From Kalaharituber pfeilii (Eukaryota; Ascomycota; Pezizomycetes; Pezizales; Pezizaceae): 64,000 nt of DNA. The translations under genes were made by a program, and so were the position numbers. Of the stretch, positions 21,651 through 33,211 are shown piece by piece (positions within the stretch are counted from its first letter, which is position 1; each line of letters begins with the position of its first letter). Under the pieces are notes generated by a model. That model was not told where the DNA came from. It worked only from the letters and a program-made list of their open reading frames with translations, and made no database searches. The stretch is taken from the NCBI GenBank assembly GCA_015179045.1, contig WHUZ01000091.1, positions 167,006 through 231,005 of the forward strand, given 5' to 3'.

Positions 21651-21930
21651 CCCTTACTCCTCTCCACCCGCACCCCTGGCAATCTCCAGTCCCGGAAATT
21701 ATAGATGGGTGTCCCAAGCCCAGATATAGTCCCTGAACTGTAGTCGCTAAGTAGATGAAGGCTGAGATCTGTTCAGGGCCACTTAATTCAGCATAGCATC
21801 ATCATCATCTTCAAAATGAAGAAAACGAAAACGTAAGCAAAGAAAGAAGAACAGAGGAGCAAATAAAACATCACCAAAATCCCGGCTATCCCTCCCCACA
21901 CTCCACTTGTAAGTAAAGCAAGCTCCCGAA

Positions 21931-24532
21931 CTAATACCTCCAGCCAGGCGACGTTGGTGGTTGCCAATCCGGATAATCTCTCAGGTCCGGCGACGTCGGC
22001 GAGTACCGGCCATACCAGTCGCTTCCGGACATTTCTGCATCCTTCCCCTCCACTTCCTCTTTTACCACCTCCTCAGCCGGCTGAGGAATCGGGTTTTGGA
22101 GAGCGGGAGCTTGGAATAGGGCCCTGTATAGTTTTCTCAGCATAAGTATAGCGGTGAATGTGTAAGCGGCGAAAAAGGATGGATGCTTACCTTAGCCTAG
22201 TTTCCTGATTATTTGTGATTACGTCCAAATCGTCGTCGTCGTAGCTGGCGTTGTCGTCAAAGGTAAAGTTAGAGATCGCCGGAGCTCGGGACCTGGTATT
22301 GACGTCTTGATAGACGATGCGGTTATCGTTCACTATGTCATTGACGTCGTGGAAACCCATATCAGAGTCTTCGGTTTCAACGTCTTCGTTGACATTGGTG
22401 TTGTGGTCGTCAACTTCCATATCAGAATCAGCGTTATCTTCGACATCGGCGTCATGTCCTGCGTCGGGCATATTCGCAGGATCTTCATCAATTATATCGC
22501 TGTAATGGTCGTAGTTATCGTCATTGTTTACGTTGGCGATATTCGCGGCGGCAGCCCCCGCCCTGCGAGCGCGATAGATCTTGCGGTTTCTCATGTGCAT
22601 TTTGCAAGGAGATTCCTATGATTTCAAGCCAACAAATTAGCATCGAGGCGTTGAGGGTAACGAGTGCATACTGGAGTTGAAGGGAGAAGGAAAAACTTAC
22701 CAAAGTCGGTCTATCAATAGACCTATCAAATTGTCGGTCCTCACTGTCCAGCATTCCGTACCTCAAAAATTCTCGGAGTCTTTTAGGCTCGAGCTGTGCA
22801 TTCATCAGTACCACATCCATCCGACCAAACCAAAATAAACAAAGAGAAAATCAAAAGATGCACATACCTGAGCATCACCCGTTCCCAGAACCCCCCCCCG
22901 CTTGACTACCCCGCTCGAGCGACTGTAGGAATTCTTCCTAGCCCTAACTTCACGATTGACTTCCGCGACGGTCAAGCGTCTTTTGAAAAAGAATGGATTA
23001 GCCGGCAGCCCCATATTTCTAACGAATTCAGGCGACGTCATAGGAGAATTCCTAGGTCTGCCGCGAGACGGACGTCCAGCTCTTCTAGGTGGGGTAGCTG
23101 GTGGCATTGGTGGTATTGGGGCGCCAACCAACGGCGCGAGTGCAGCGGAAAGTTCTTCTGCTGTCAATGGCGCGATGATCGCAGCAAACTGTGCAGCTGC
23201 TCTGATAGCAAAATCGTCCATGGGCTCCCCTGGATCTTGTTTGATCTCCGGGGTCTCCTCCTTTGGCTCTTGCTTGACCTCAGGTTCTACTTTAATTTCT
23301 GGGTCTTGCCTGCTCTCTGGATCCGGTTTGATTTTTGGCGATTGAGCACCATTGTCATTTTGGCCTTGTGGTGCGACCTCTGGCTCTGGATTGATTTGTG
23401 GAGCTGTTTGAATTTCCCTAGACTGAGCATATCCCCTTCCATTGTTACGTTGGCTTTCTGGTTCTTGTTTAATTCTTGGCTCTGGTGCGATTTCCGGCTC
23501 TGGTGGGGTTTCTTGCTCTGGTTTAATTTTCGGAGCCTGGGCACGTCCCTTGCCATTGCTGTTTTGGCTTTCTGGTTCTTGCTTAATCGTTGGTTCTTGC
23601 TTCACCTCAGGGTCTGGCTTGATTTCTGTATCCGGTTTGATTTCCGGAGCCTGAGCACGCCCCGGTTCTTGCTTAAACTGGGGACCTTTCGGATTGACCT
23701 CCGCAGAAGTGGAAGTCGTGTTTGTGCGCGTACCAGATGTCCTTGCAGTTCCGCTGCCGCTTGCAGTTGGGCTTCCGTATCTAGGCCAATTGACGGGGCG
23801 CCTCACTCTTCCTCCATGTCTTGACCGTCCACTGCCTTGCTCGTTTTGTCTTTGTTGAGCCTTCTGAGTCTGCTGCTGCTGACCCTGCAAAATCTGCTGC
23901 TGCTGGGGCTGCTGAATGTGTTGAATCTGACCCTGTCTTTGTGCTTGTCGTTGATTCTGCACCGCCCCCGGAATTCTCCCCCTCCGCTTCACCCACGGGG
24001 GCGACTCGCCTGCCGGCAACTCTGTATCCGATTTTGTCGCGCCCTCGTCTGCTGGAAGCCCATACACCTTCATAACTTCAAGAAGCCTCAGCCTCTTGTT
24101 TGGACTGGGCTGCTCTGTGAAAAGCTTTCGCTTGCAGACCATAGCAGTGGTACCGTAGGTGACTCTAGTTGCGGTGGTCAGAGTGCCACCTGAGTTAGAA
24201 GGAGGGGCTAAAGAGAAGGAGGAGGCCAAGCGGGCCATGTTGTTGTGGATGTAGGACGTAGGGTTTTGCGGAGCGGGGCGAGAGGGGCCAGCGACGGGGT
24301 GTCCGTAGTTGCTGGTAATGGGGTTGTGAGCCCTACTGGCACCGTTCTGTTGGTTGTGAGAGACGGCCGGGGCCATTGGAGCCGCGGGGGCGTAACTGGT
24401 GGGTTGGGCGTTATTGTTATTCAAGTTGTTAGGATTGTTATTGTTATGATTCTGGGTCCCCATCATTGCCGCGTTGGCCGGGGGTACAGCAGGCCCAGCA
24501 TAGGGAGGAGTTGGAGGTGGTGTGAGCTGCAT
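21931..24532 (-). CDS. Gene 3: large low-complexity protein with many KxEP sites, function unknown
   Basis: Four exons on the minus strand: 22868-24532 (ATG at 24532, MQLTPPPTPPYAGPAVPP), 22701-22793, 22191-22615 and 21931-22123 (or 22135). Donors are GTATGT, GTAAGT and GTAAGC; acceptors are CACAG, CATAG and ATACAG; branch-like CTGAT and CTAAT are present. Frames are consistent, giving about 791 residues. Order: Pro/Asn-rich start; KRKLFTEQPSPNKRLRLLE (likely nuclear signal); Gln-rich tract; about a dozen repeats of the type EIKPDPEVKQEP, i.e. repeated psi-K-x-E SUMO consensus; an Ala/Pro block; a basic block; then LEPKRLREFLRYGML, ESPCKMHMRNRK, a long Asp/Asn-rich acidic tract, and a Ser/Pro end. 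Exons 2-3 align with those of genes 1 and 2 at the same phases. Probably a nuclear scaffold or transcription-linked protein; no known domain was seen. Confidence 0.75.
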
Positions 24533-24599
24533 CGTGATTCGATCGTTTGCAGTTGTAATTGATGTATTCTCCAATTCTTTCTTGTACGAAAGTGAGCGT

Positions 24600-25910
24600 C
24601 TGCAGAGGGCGCGAATGTGTTAGTGAAACGTTTTTATGATTTTGTGCAGATGGAAAACTGGGACGCTAGTGGCGGAGATGGGTACCTACAGTACAATTGA
24701 CTTGCGCTCTGAGAACGTGAGATGTAGGTTTCGGAGTACTTGAATCGATATGCAGAGAACAACGAAAGTAAGATGAGTAATTCAGAGAGTTCCTCGTTGA
24801 CTTGAGAGTCCCTCTGGCGATGGTCGAGATGAGAATGGACGGGTCCAAAGGATTAAGCAGGTAGATGAGTAACAGTCTTTGGTCAATATTGTCTAAAGAG
24901 AGCGAGAGGATGTCTTAGTACTGGCTTTGATTTTTTTGTGGGAAGCAAAGAAAGACTCGGGCGCTCGGGGGGGACGTACGATATGTTTGTTTTTTGTAGA
25001 TTCTTCCGTTTTCGAATCAATTAGTTGAGAACAAGGCAGAGTACTTGAGTCACTGAGAGGACTTGTTTGTCGACTCGACGATCCCGCTTAAGATGGGATA
25101 ATATGAGAAACGTGATATGTCGAAAGGAGGATAGATAGGATAGAGATAGGTGGGGGGTGTAGATTTCAAATGAGCGTTCGAAAGGGTAACAGAAGGTAGA
25201 TAAGTAGCAGTCTTTGCTGGGCTTCTTCTACGAATTGGGGAAGAGAGTGAGAATTGCCCTGTTATTGATGATATTGACTAGTAGTGAGAGTATAAAGACA
25301 GGGGACGAGCGGAAATGTAGCTTGAGAAAAGGAATGACAAAAGGGTAAGGATCCAGATAAGTCGCAGTCAGGACTGAGATTCCACCAACAATTGGGGGAA
25401 GGCCGAGCTGTAGATACGGGTTACCGTTGGCTGTCGATACCTACGTTGCGCTGCGAGTGCTGCTGCGGAAAGAGATGGCGGTGAAGATGTTGTGCCGGGA
25501 ATTGTGGCAGTGGGGTGTTGTGAGTGTGGGCCGGGCAAAATCAGGGCTCAAACCTGAAGTGTTGTCGCCGCCGTGCCGAGTCTGCTGATTGGCGGGCGGG
25601 GGCTCGTCCGCACAAACGAAACAACAACCAGGGCAGCGCAGCGTGAATGGGGCCATTGTGACTCGAGTAGCCATTGTGCATCAACGCGTTTGTAAGTGAC
25701 CTTTAAATGGGTTTATTAGCGGATCCCGTACGCGAGGGCTTGCAGACAAGAACACGTGCACGGGGCTTCATACGTCGACGCATGAAAGCCGAGCAGCGCT
25801 GACGAGTTATGATTTCGGTAAGCAGAGAGAAGGCAGGGCAAATATGTGGTCTGGAGGCGCGGAAATGGAATGGCTGTGAGATTGTAGTGCGGATTTGGGA
25901 GGTACGGGAA
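24600..25910. other. Upstream region of gene 3, no gene recognised
   Basis: A phrase of the type AAGGGTAA...AGGTAGATAAGTAGCAGTCTTTG recurs near 24854, 25186 and 25340, so the leader or promoter region contains short diverged direct repeats. A 78-codon frame at 25441-25674 (minus) has no support beyond being open. Confidence 0.4.
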
Positions 25911-25914
25911 GTAC

Positions 25915-25974
25915 TTTTTTTTTTTTTTAATTTCATTACTCGCGTGCCGCCTGGTAGGCTATGGCGAGGTGTAA
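25915..25974 (-). mobile_element. LINE family A tail (60-bp insertion)
   Basis: The minus strand reads CTCGCCATAGCC, TACCAGGCGGCACGCGAG, TAATGAAATT and poly(A). A 9-bp duplication, GGGAAGTAC, flanks it (25906-25914, 25975-25983). Confidence 0.85.
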
Positions 25975-26254
25975 GGGAAGTACATTAGGTACTGAAATCT
26001 CAAGGATTGAAGTTTGATGGATGCAGCAGCGGCCACTAAGATCTACAACGCAAATCAGTGGCCATGATGTTGTAGTATGCACTGCTGACGCTTGCAGATA
26101 GGCGGCTAATCCCGAATCACGACGTCGCAGCTGTCATTGGACAATGCTAAAACGTTCACACATACTTTACCGGCAGAGGCCAAGCTAAGGCGAGAGTAAA
26201 TTGTGGATGGGCTACTTATTAGAATGTCTGGTGACCACCCGAAGACATGCATAT

Positions 26255-26309
26255 ATCGCTATAGCCCCTAGGGCGGCACGCGATTACTGAAATAAACAAA
26301 AGAAAAAAA
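26255..26309 (+). mobile_element. LINE family A tail (55-bp insertion, ATCGC/GCGAT stem)
   Basis: ATCGCTATAGCCCCTAGGGC then GGCACGCGAT, TACTGAAAT and an interrupted poly(A). The 14-bp duplication GAAGACATGCATAT / GAAGATATGCATGT has two transitions. Confidence 0.8.
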
Positions 26310-26329
26310 GAAGATATGCATGTCTCGAG

Positions 26330-28200
26330 AATATTCTGTTATGTGGAAGCGAACTGGCGCGAGGGCACGCAACTGTACATGCGTGAATGTGCTGAGTATG
26401 CAAAGAAGTAGCCTCGTCCCTTAGTCCTGTGGCACGTGACACACTAGTAACTTGGTTAGTAAGCAATGAATTATCTTGAGCGAGAACCAAACCCTCGAAT
26501 GTCAGTTTAGTATGTTTACAGTTCTTGGCAAGTCACGTGATTATCCGATTAGCTAATCTCAGGCCTGGGGACGAGGCTAGCCTCAAACCAGGCGCTTAAT
26601 ACATAAGTGCGTTGCTACTGAAGCGTCTTGGCATATGTGTTATGTAATCAATCTTTGGTTTTGGTGTCTTATATATAACAGACGAGGCTATCATAGCAAG
26701 GAAGAAGGTCGACCAATATGACATTGCTGATTAGTTATGCGCTGTCTCAACTGCTTGCTGCATGCGCAACCAGTTATTGACTTGACCACTAGTGCAACCG
26801 GACTATTCAAACTGCAAGTGCTCTCCATACTATGTGGCGCTTACACATGCCGTAGATTCGTGTTCACATAGTTATGCTATCTCGTAGTACTGCCTGCCTT
26901 CAGCTTATTGAAACCATTTCTTATAAGCGACTTATAGCGGGAGAAGTGCTAGACTAGGGGTTACCGCCTCCAGACATACCTCAAGGAATGTCCCTTTTGA
27001 ACGAATTTTTACGGTACTGCATTTGAAAGGCCGCATCGAATGGGTACTTTTTTCCATACTTATGTTGCTCCCAGATCGTTTTGTGTGTATTGGTGAATAA
27101 TCCCTGTTCTCGTGCCCAGACTCTAATAATACCGTTCACTGAGTATGCAAATATTTCCATCTGGTTCGGTAGCAGACCTTAGAAGCTGCTCACTAGCAGG
27201 GCGGCATTCAGGTTCTGAATGCAACGATGACTTTACCCCTCAGCTCTCATATGAGGTTACGCCGCCCACGAGTAAGGGAATGATTGAATGAATAGTGTCA
27301 CGCGGGAATGGAGCAAGGTCTTGCTGGAGGTTACGGGCAGGGACTCGGGCGGTGTGCAGTTAAATTTATAATTTACAAATATCGCTTTGCGCCTATATTT
27401 GGTTTTTCCGGCGATTGCTTGCATAACTCGTCGTGACCTGGCTTTGTGGAAACATTCCTCCGCTTGAGTGACAGACTGGATAGTATCCGGAGAAAAGCAT
27501 AATATACTCGGACATGTCTTTTGCGGTCGGCGGGGTCTACATGCTGGTAACTGTAGAATTGCGAACAAGTTTCAAAATCACGAGATTGGGTAATGCAGTG
27601 CTCATCATTGTGGAAATGCTTGGTTACCGCAAGACTATCGTGTTGATGCCCTGGTCAAGTTGCACTACACCCCCCCCCCCTTCCCTCTCCCGTGGAAGGC
27701 GAAGTAAGTGCTAAATTCAATAGAAATTAGCAGTACTCGTACACAGTTAGCTACTTAGCACCAACGCAGTTCCCCCACATCTTTGGATATTGGAATGCAT
27801 GCAGGATATTTTTCGGTTCAGAATTCTTGGCACCCCTGTTGTATCGTGTAATATGCAAAGGTAGCAGGGAGGCCCTACTGGCACTTGACAGGGTCAAAGA
27901 GTAGCCATCAGCGAGAGCACTGACAGGCAAGCGTAATGTAAGAAGGGTTACTAGACTAAAAATGCATCTGTGGTTTCGTTGTTTTGTTTCCTTTTCGTCA
28001 CTCACTACGAATTAATTTTACAACCCAGTGATTTTGATGCATTTACTGATATTGCCATCTCCTTGGCCCGACCATTCCCGGACTTGAACTCTCAGGCCTG
28101 AAACCCTCCCGGTTCCCAGGGCTCAAATTATCCCAGTTCCATAGACGATGTATAGTTTGTCTAATCGTTCGGCAAGAGTTGGATATGAGACCACCGAGGT
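26330..28200. other. Intergenic DNA, nothing recognised
   Basis: No domain-bearing frame and no splice-consistent exon pair was found in this 1.9-kb stretch. Confidence 0.4.
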
Positions 28201-28202
28201 TG

Positions 28203-28255
28203 CCCTGCGATGGCAAACAGCTGCAAGTGCGGTTACGTGATCTTTTTAAGAAAAG
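28203..28255 (+). mobile_element. LINE family B tail, old
   Basis: CCCTGCGATGGCAAACAGCT, GCAAGTGCGGTTACGTGAT and a degraded A-rich end. The hairpin is still recognisable. Confidence 0.55.
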
Positions 28256-28659
28256 AGGCTACAAATCAGGTTGTAAGGCGGATGGTACAAATGTGCATGC
28301 TGTGTAGGCGGACGCACTGGCCTGCCCAACCCCTCGCCGGCCACACCTTCACTTGGACCGAAGCGAAAACTGAGCGCAAGTGCAGACCTGGTGTGCCATC
28401 GGAGGTCGAAATCGCCTCGCTAGGCTCCAGTTCTATTTCAAAGATTGCCTCTCTATACATATATATCCATCTCATGCAACGAAGGAGGATCAAAGTGACA
28501 GGATTCAAACGTTCGCAGAAGCTGGGGCGCAGGCTTTGAAAAAGGGGTGGTTGGGAAAAGAGGGTGGTCACGTGTTTTGGCAGTCCATTTCTATTGCTTG
28601 CTAGTTTAGTCTACTTGCTTTTGTGATGCAATATTATGTATGCTCAACATAGTCTAACG

Positions 28660-28726
28660 GCCCTGCCATGGCGAACAGCTACAAGCGGGGTCACGTGAAA
28701 TAAAATAAAAAAAAAAAAAAAAAAAA
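28660..28726 (+). mobile_element. LINE family B tail (67-bp insertion)
   Basis: CCCTGCCATGGCGAACAGCT, ACAAGCGGGGTCACGTGAAA and poly(A). It is flanked by the duplication ACATAGTCTAAC (28647-28658 and 28727-28738), so the unit inserted by itself. Confidence 0.9.
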
Positions 28727-30147
28727 ACATAGTCTAACAGGTGAATGAAGGAAAGAATTATTTCGGCAGCGAAGGTCACTATGTGCAAATGTGTTATATG
28801 TTACCGCGTGCAAATTTGTGAATATACATTACCATTGACTAACCTTCGGGTTTTGCAGATATCTCTAACCTGAAAAACCGTTTTGTACATCTTTTCGTGC
28901 GTGCTTCGATAGATATGATTTTTCCGGCCTTTTTTCTGAATACAGTAGGGTTGGTGCGAGCAAACACCCCAACATCCAAGAGCCCTAACAATAGTGTTGA
29001 GACAAAATGCAGATAGTATGGGTAAGGCTGTTCTCGTAGCCAGGGATAAGGCGGGAATCCGCAGCTCAGACTAATAAACCTCTCCTGGCCCGTCTCTGGG
29101 GCGACCGGATTCCTGACAGAACCTCAACACCTGTCTAATTCCACTGCCACTCCCCTTTCGTTTCCTTCGACCGCTCCCAAACCGGCCCTGGTCAAGATGA
29201 GATCTAGGAGTTCTTTCCTGGCTCTGCCTTCGACGATCCGTGTCCATGTCGGCGTCCTGGTTCCAGTACACTCCTGCTATTCTTCTGCCCTTCATTTCCA
29301 CTACTGCGTGCCCTCCTGCTCCTGTCGCCTTCACCCCCTCTAGTTTATCCTTCCGAACGTAAGCTGCGATCCTTCTCTCCTGTTGTGCTGTGTAAACTGT
29401 CGAGAACGCCGGGTAAAAAGTCGTTCCTCTCGCCTATGCCAGTGAACAAAATGTCTACCTTGCTCTCCGCTGCCTCCCGTAACGCGAGATCGGTGCTTAT
29501 TACCGATCTCCCAACGTTCTGGTAGGCGACCCTTAACATGACGTTTCTCCTGTCCCTGGTGCCCTTGGGGACGTTGTAGTGTTAGTTGTATCTCGGTTGC
29601 CCGCCTTTTCTGCTCTTTCGCAGCCACTTTCGTGTCCTGCTTTCTTGCCGCAGCATTGGCATCATCGCCCCCAGCGGGTCCCCCTCCCCCTCCTTTCCCC
29701 GTGGAGGCCTCCTAATCTGCTCCTCCCCTCCTGGCCACCGCCGCCTCCATACCCTACACTCCGCTAGCACGTGTCTCGTCGTCTCTTCCTCTTCTCCGCA
29801 CCACCGGCACTCTGGGCCGTCCCCTTCGCCTAGATGCCACCTCCATGCCCCTCAGCCCCTTGCCCCCCAGGAGGCCCGCATGGAACTAGCGTGTTCTGGG
29901 TGAGCTTTTGAGATGTTCCGGCAAATTCCTCTGTTTGGGTACCCATTCGATCACCTGCCCCACGACAAAGAACCGGCAGAATCCGTCCGGTGTTATGTAT
30001 ATATATCTCCTTGCCTTGCCGGAGTTCTCCTTTCCTAGGACTTCCCTGAGCTACATTTTGACCTTTGTACCTCAAAAGAGCAGACCCGACTTTAGCGTTT
30101 CCACTACACCATCCGTCACGAAAACTGATACCGCCTTGTTCGAGGCT

Positions 30148-30804
30148 TTAACTGGTATCTGCTGATCTCTCAGCCATCTTATCGTTCTCGCCGATATGAC
30201 TCCCGGAATTCTCGATTTTCAGGTCTTTCTCGATTCTTTGTAGTGACTCCTTCGTGTTAATGTCGAACATGACCAGCTCGACCATCCTGTTGTCCCAATC
30301 TACCGTTAGATGCAGGTGTCCCTCCCTTTCGGCCTTTTCCAACGGCGCCATCTTCCGAGGGCCTGTCTTGTGTGAGGTATCCTCGATGAGTAGAATCCTC
30401 TCCTTGGGGAAGTTCAGGTCCAGTACCGTGAATCTCACTTTGTATGGGGCTTCTGGTCCTAGGTTTTTGTTTATCCTGTCTCTCATCATCTTCTTGTGTT
30501 CGGTGAGGCTCCTCGCGGCCGGGTCCTCGTCAATCTCCTTCCAGTTTTGTGTGCCGACGATCCTGGCTTGCCATATTCTCTTTGCCAGTGGCGGTTTATT
30601 GCTCTCTGTCTTTTGCTGGTTTCCTCCCAAATTGCTCTCGTCCGGTGGAGGTGCTGATTTTTTTGTCTTGGGGCCTGTTTGCGGGTTCTTTTCGCTCGTT
30701 GTCGGCGCTGGGTGTGCGTGTTGCTGGGGGATGTTCACGGTGGCCGAATCCTCTTCCTTGTCATTCTGCTGTTGTGGTGTCTGCTGAACTGGTGTGACGG
30801 CTGG
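30148..30804 (-). pseudogene. ORF1 segment of the scrambled family A LINE
   Basis: The open stretch includes VNIPQQHAHPAPTTSEKNPQ, a Lys/Pro-rich linker, KRIWQARIVGTQNWKEIDED and GHLHLTVDWDNRMVELVMF. Across the insertion at 30819-31290 it continues with the segment at 31303-31500 (ending PPQNGEKAV), which shows the two were one ORF before the insertion. Probable role: RNA-binding ORF1 protein of the LINE. Confidence 0.6.
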
Positions 30805-30818
30805 GACGGCTTTCTCGC

Positions 30819-31225
30819 TTGGGAAAGGTGAAGGCGTGGCTGGAAGCCGCGAACCGGGATTTGGGAAGGATAACCGGGATTCGCTGGCTGAGGAGGAAGA
30901 CGATTTTGGAAGGGGAGGGCAAGAAGACGAGTTCGGTGGTGGTGTACTTGGACAAGGAAATGGAGGTTGACAAGGTGAGACTTAGCGGGCGATGGCTGAA
31001 GTCGGTCCGGTATGAGCCGGAGAGAGGACGGGAGTAGGGGATTGTACCGGGCGCCACCCGCGATAGTGAAGAGTCCGCGGGTATCACATGTAGTTAAGTC
31101 AGAACGGATAGTGGGGTTAGGATTGGTGTTTTTAGGCGGGAATGTTTCTGTTGTGGTTTTTTAACCTTCTTTTATTTATTTAGCATAACATCGCCATAGC
31201 CCTTAGGGCGGCATGCGATAAATGA

Positions 31226-31290
<65 letters not shown>
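30819..31290 (+). mobile_element. ORF1-only (half-LINE) element, copy H1, 5'-truncated
   Basis: Body: a 73-codon frame to 31037 (LGKVKAWLEAANRDLGRITG, IRWLRRKTILEGEGKKTSSV, WLKSVRYEPERGRE, stop), about 150 nt of 3' UTR, the family A hairpin in its ATCGC/GCGAT form (31192-31221) and about 60 A. A perfect 13-bp duplication, ACGGCTTTCTCGC (30806-30818 and 31290-31302), shows clean insertion into the ORF1 of an older LINE on the other strand. Confidence 0.9.
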
Positions 31291-31291
<1 letters not shown>

Positions 31292-31829
31292 GGCTTTCTC
31301 GCCGTTCTGTGGAGGCGCGGTGTTATGCTGGGGAGCGCTTTCACCGCCCTTCTTTGCCACCCTTGGCATGGCCTTTTTGTTGGCTCTCGCTTTACCTTTT
31401 GGGCCCTTTAGGTGGTGTTGTGATCTCCCAATCTCGTATTGTTGTAACTGAGCCTTCCATCCTCTCATCCTCTCTGGGGTTCCTTCGCTGCTTCGTATTG
31501 TTAGGTTAACGATGGCCGGTGTCGGTGTGGCTGGTTGTGTTAATGGGTGATGTTCCCCCTTTCTTCGTCCTAGTGATGGGAGAGAATGTATTAATAACCA
31601 TCACTAAGCGGAAGCTCGAAACGGTATCCTCCGCTGCTGGTACAATGGACGCGCAAAGAAGAGACTTTTTAGAGCCCGTCTCCTCCGTATAGCTTCTGCG
31701 CGAGTGATATGGAACTGCCCTCCCACGACAGCTCCATCCTGCCAGTTGAGTTCCGCTCCCGACAGTCGAATTCTTCTTAGCCCTTGACCCCAATACTTGA
31801 GAAAGCCGTAGCCACACTCCCACTAACTG

Positions 31830-33200
31830 CGTCTACCCACTTTCCCGATCACATCACCACTAGCGGCAGGATCCCATGACGTCCCGCTGGTAGTAAATTC
31901 TCCATCCAACACGAGGCCACAGTAACTCCGTTATATCCGCATTAAGTATATAAAAGGCCTCTCTCTCACCTAGCCTGCGCAAAAAGAAAGAAAACCTTAT
32001 CGACCTATCTCAATTCCATCATCGACACGGCGTAACCAAAGCGCAGGATCTAACCTTCGTACTCCCTGACACCCAACTGGGCCTAATGCTGTGCAACAAT
32101 TGCGAAGACGAACATATCGACTCATTATATGAGGGATTTGTTTGGAGAGCACAAAAACTCAGTTTTCGCTCTCACATATGCTTCATACCGGTTTGCCCGG
32201 CAGGGAATAGGGTCCGAAGGTAATAGAGACTATAGAGAAGTTTTTTTTGTTTTTGTATTCATGTGCCCTCACCGCGTATCTCCAGGAGCTGCTCGTACTC
32301 CAGGTCCGGGGGAAAGAGGTATCCGGAGTTTCAAATGCAGCTTCACGTGTATCTTTGTATTGGTATCCTCTTGGGCTGTCGTCTGAGTACATACCCTTCG
32401 AAAATCGACATCTCTTTTTAATCCTTCATTGAACATCATTTAGACCTCTCATAGCCCTCTCTTCCCGCATCACCCAACTCCGCTGACCTCCATCTCTGTG
32501 CACCCACAGTAGTACCTTTTTTTTTTTTTTTTTTTATAATATCATTACCACAGTAGTAGGTTATACCATGCCACTACCACACGAAAAGCAGCAGGATACC
32601 TCGTACTGTAACTTTCCAACAGTTTGTATAAGACCATGAACCTTTGCACGACCTCTCAGTACTTTTTTGCATCATTTCATCTCTCCCACCCTATTCGCTG
32701 CCTTTTTGGTTTATTTTGTTTCCTAGTTTCCTCTCTTTTTACTTCTCCCTCTTGTTATTCTTTTTCCTGTTTCCAAGAATAGATTTACCTCACATCCGCT
32801 GTGCAGTCGCACGCAGAATACTGTGGCTTTAGGTTTCACACGAGCCCAAGTTTCGGCCTGCGAAGGTTTGCGCCTCCAAACCTTGCTAGAAGCCCAATAT
32901 CCCTCTCGGAGGTCGTACCGATTGCAAGCGGCAAATCGATGATGACGCCCAGCCGGTACCACCAATTGCTGAGGATCAGAAGATTTAACTCAGCAGGACG
33001 TGGAACAAGTTCTTGCGCATATATATATATGTAGGTCGAGTCATCCCGTTCCTTCTCATTCTGCCGGTTCCTCTTCAGATTTAAAGCGCATCTGCAACTC
33101 TTCATTTGCTCCGCTGTGCCTCTGAATCCGCATCAACCCTCTCCATCTTATTGCTAACTTCATCCCGGCTTTGCCTGCGTCCTGTTTTTGTTTTAGATAC
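31830..33200. other. Intergenic DNA with one LINE micro-insertion
   Basis: Apart from the insertion at 32515-32547 no mobile element or gene was recognised. The distal part is the promoter/leader of the gene at 33212 and includes a (AT)n stretch at about 33018-33030. Confidence 0.45.
32515..32547 (-). mobile_element. LINE family A micro-insertion (about 12-nt body)
   Basis: The minus strand reads TAATGATATTAT, about 19 A, then GG. It is flanked by an 11-bp duplication, CCACAGTAGTA (32504-32514 and 32548-32558). This is the shortest body seen in the window. Confidence 0.7.
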
Positions 33201-33211
33201 AAGCACCAACA

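Larger units (their letters stand above)
29071..31800 (-). mobile_element. LINE family A copy with scrambled domain order
   Basis: Reading the minus strand: an ORF1-like part (about 31600-29890) with RMRGWKAQLQQYEIGRSQHH, a Pro/Gln/Lys-rich linker, VRFTVLDLNFPKERILLI, and TIRWLRDQQIPVKASNKAV followed by a stop. Then the extreme end of ORF2 (about 29880-29580) with GGKGLRG, DGPECRWCGEEEETTRHVL and WRRRWPGG. Then the beginning of an APE-type endonuclease (29539-29071) with MLRVAYQNVGRS, AYVRKDKLEGVKATGAGGH and GVYWNQDADMDT across frameshifts. The RNase H/zinc-finger end therefore lies between ORF1 and the endonuclease, which is not normal LINE order, and no poly(A) is present. The ORF1 part is interrupted by an opposite-strand ORF1-only element at 30819-31290. 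Confidence 0.7.

Noticed and set aside
25441..25674. 78-codon minus-strand frame with a Cys-rich start (CPGCCFVCADE)
   Set aside because: No splice partner, domain or repeat relationship supports it; it may be chance in GC-rich DNA.
28040..28145. Possible tRNA (GTTCAAGTCC B-box-like word on the minus strand)
   Set aside because: The flanking bases do not form a T stem or acceptor stem, and no terminator is in place.
31222..31290. Long poly(A) as a centromere or assembly-gap marker
   Set aside because: It is the poly(A) tail of half-LINE H1, with the target duplication directly after it.
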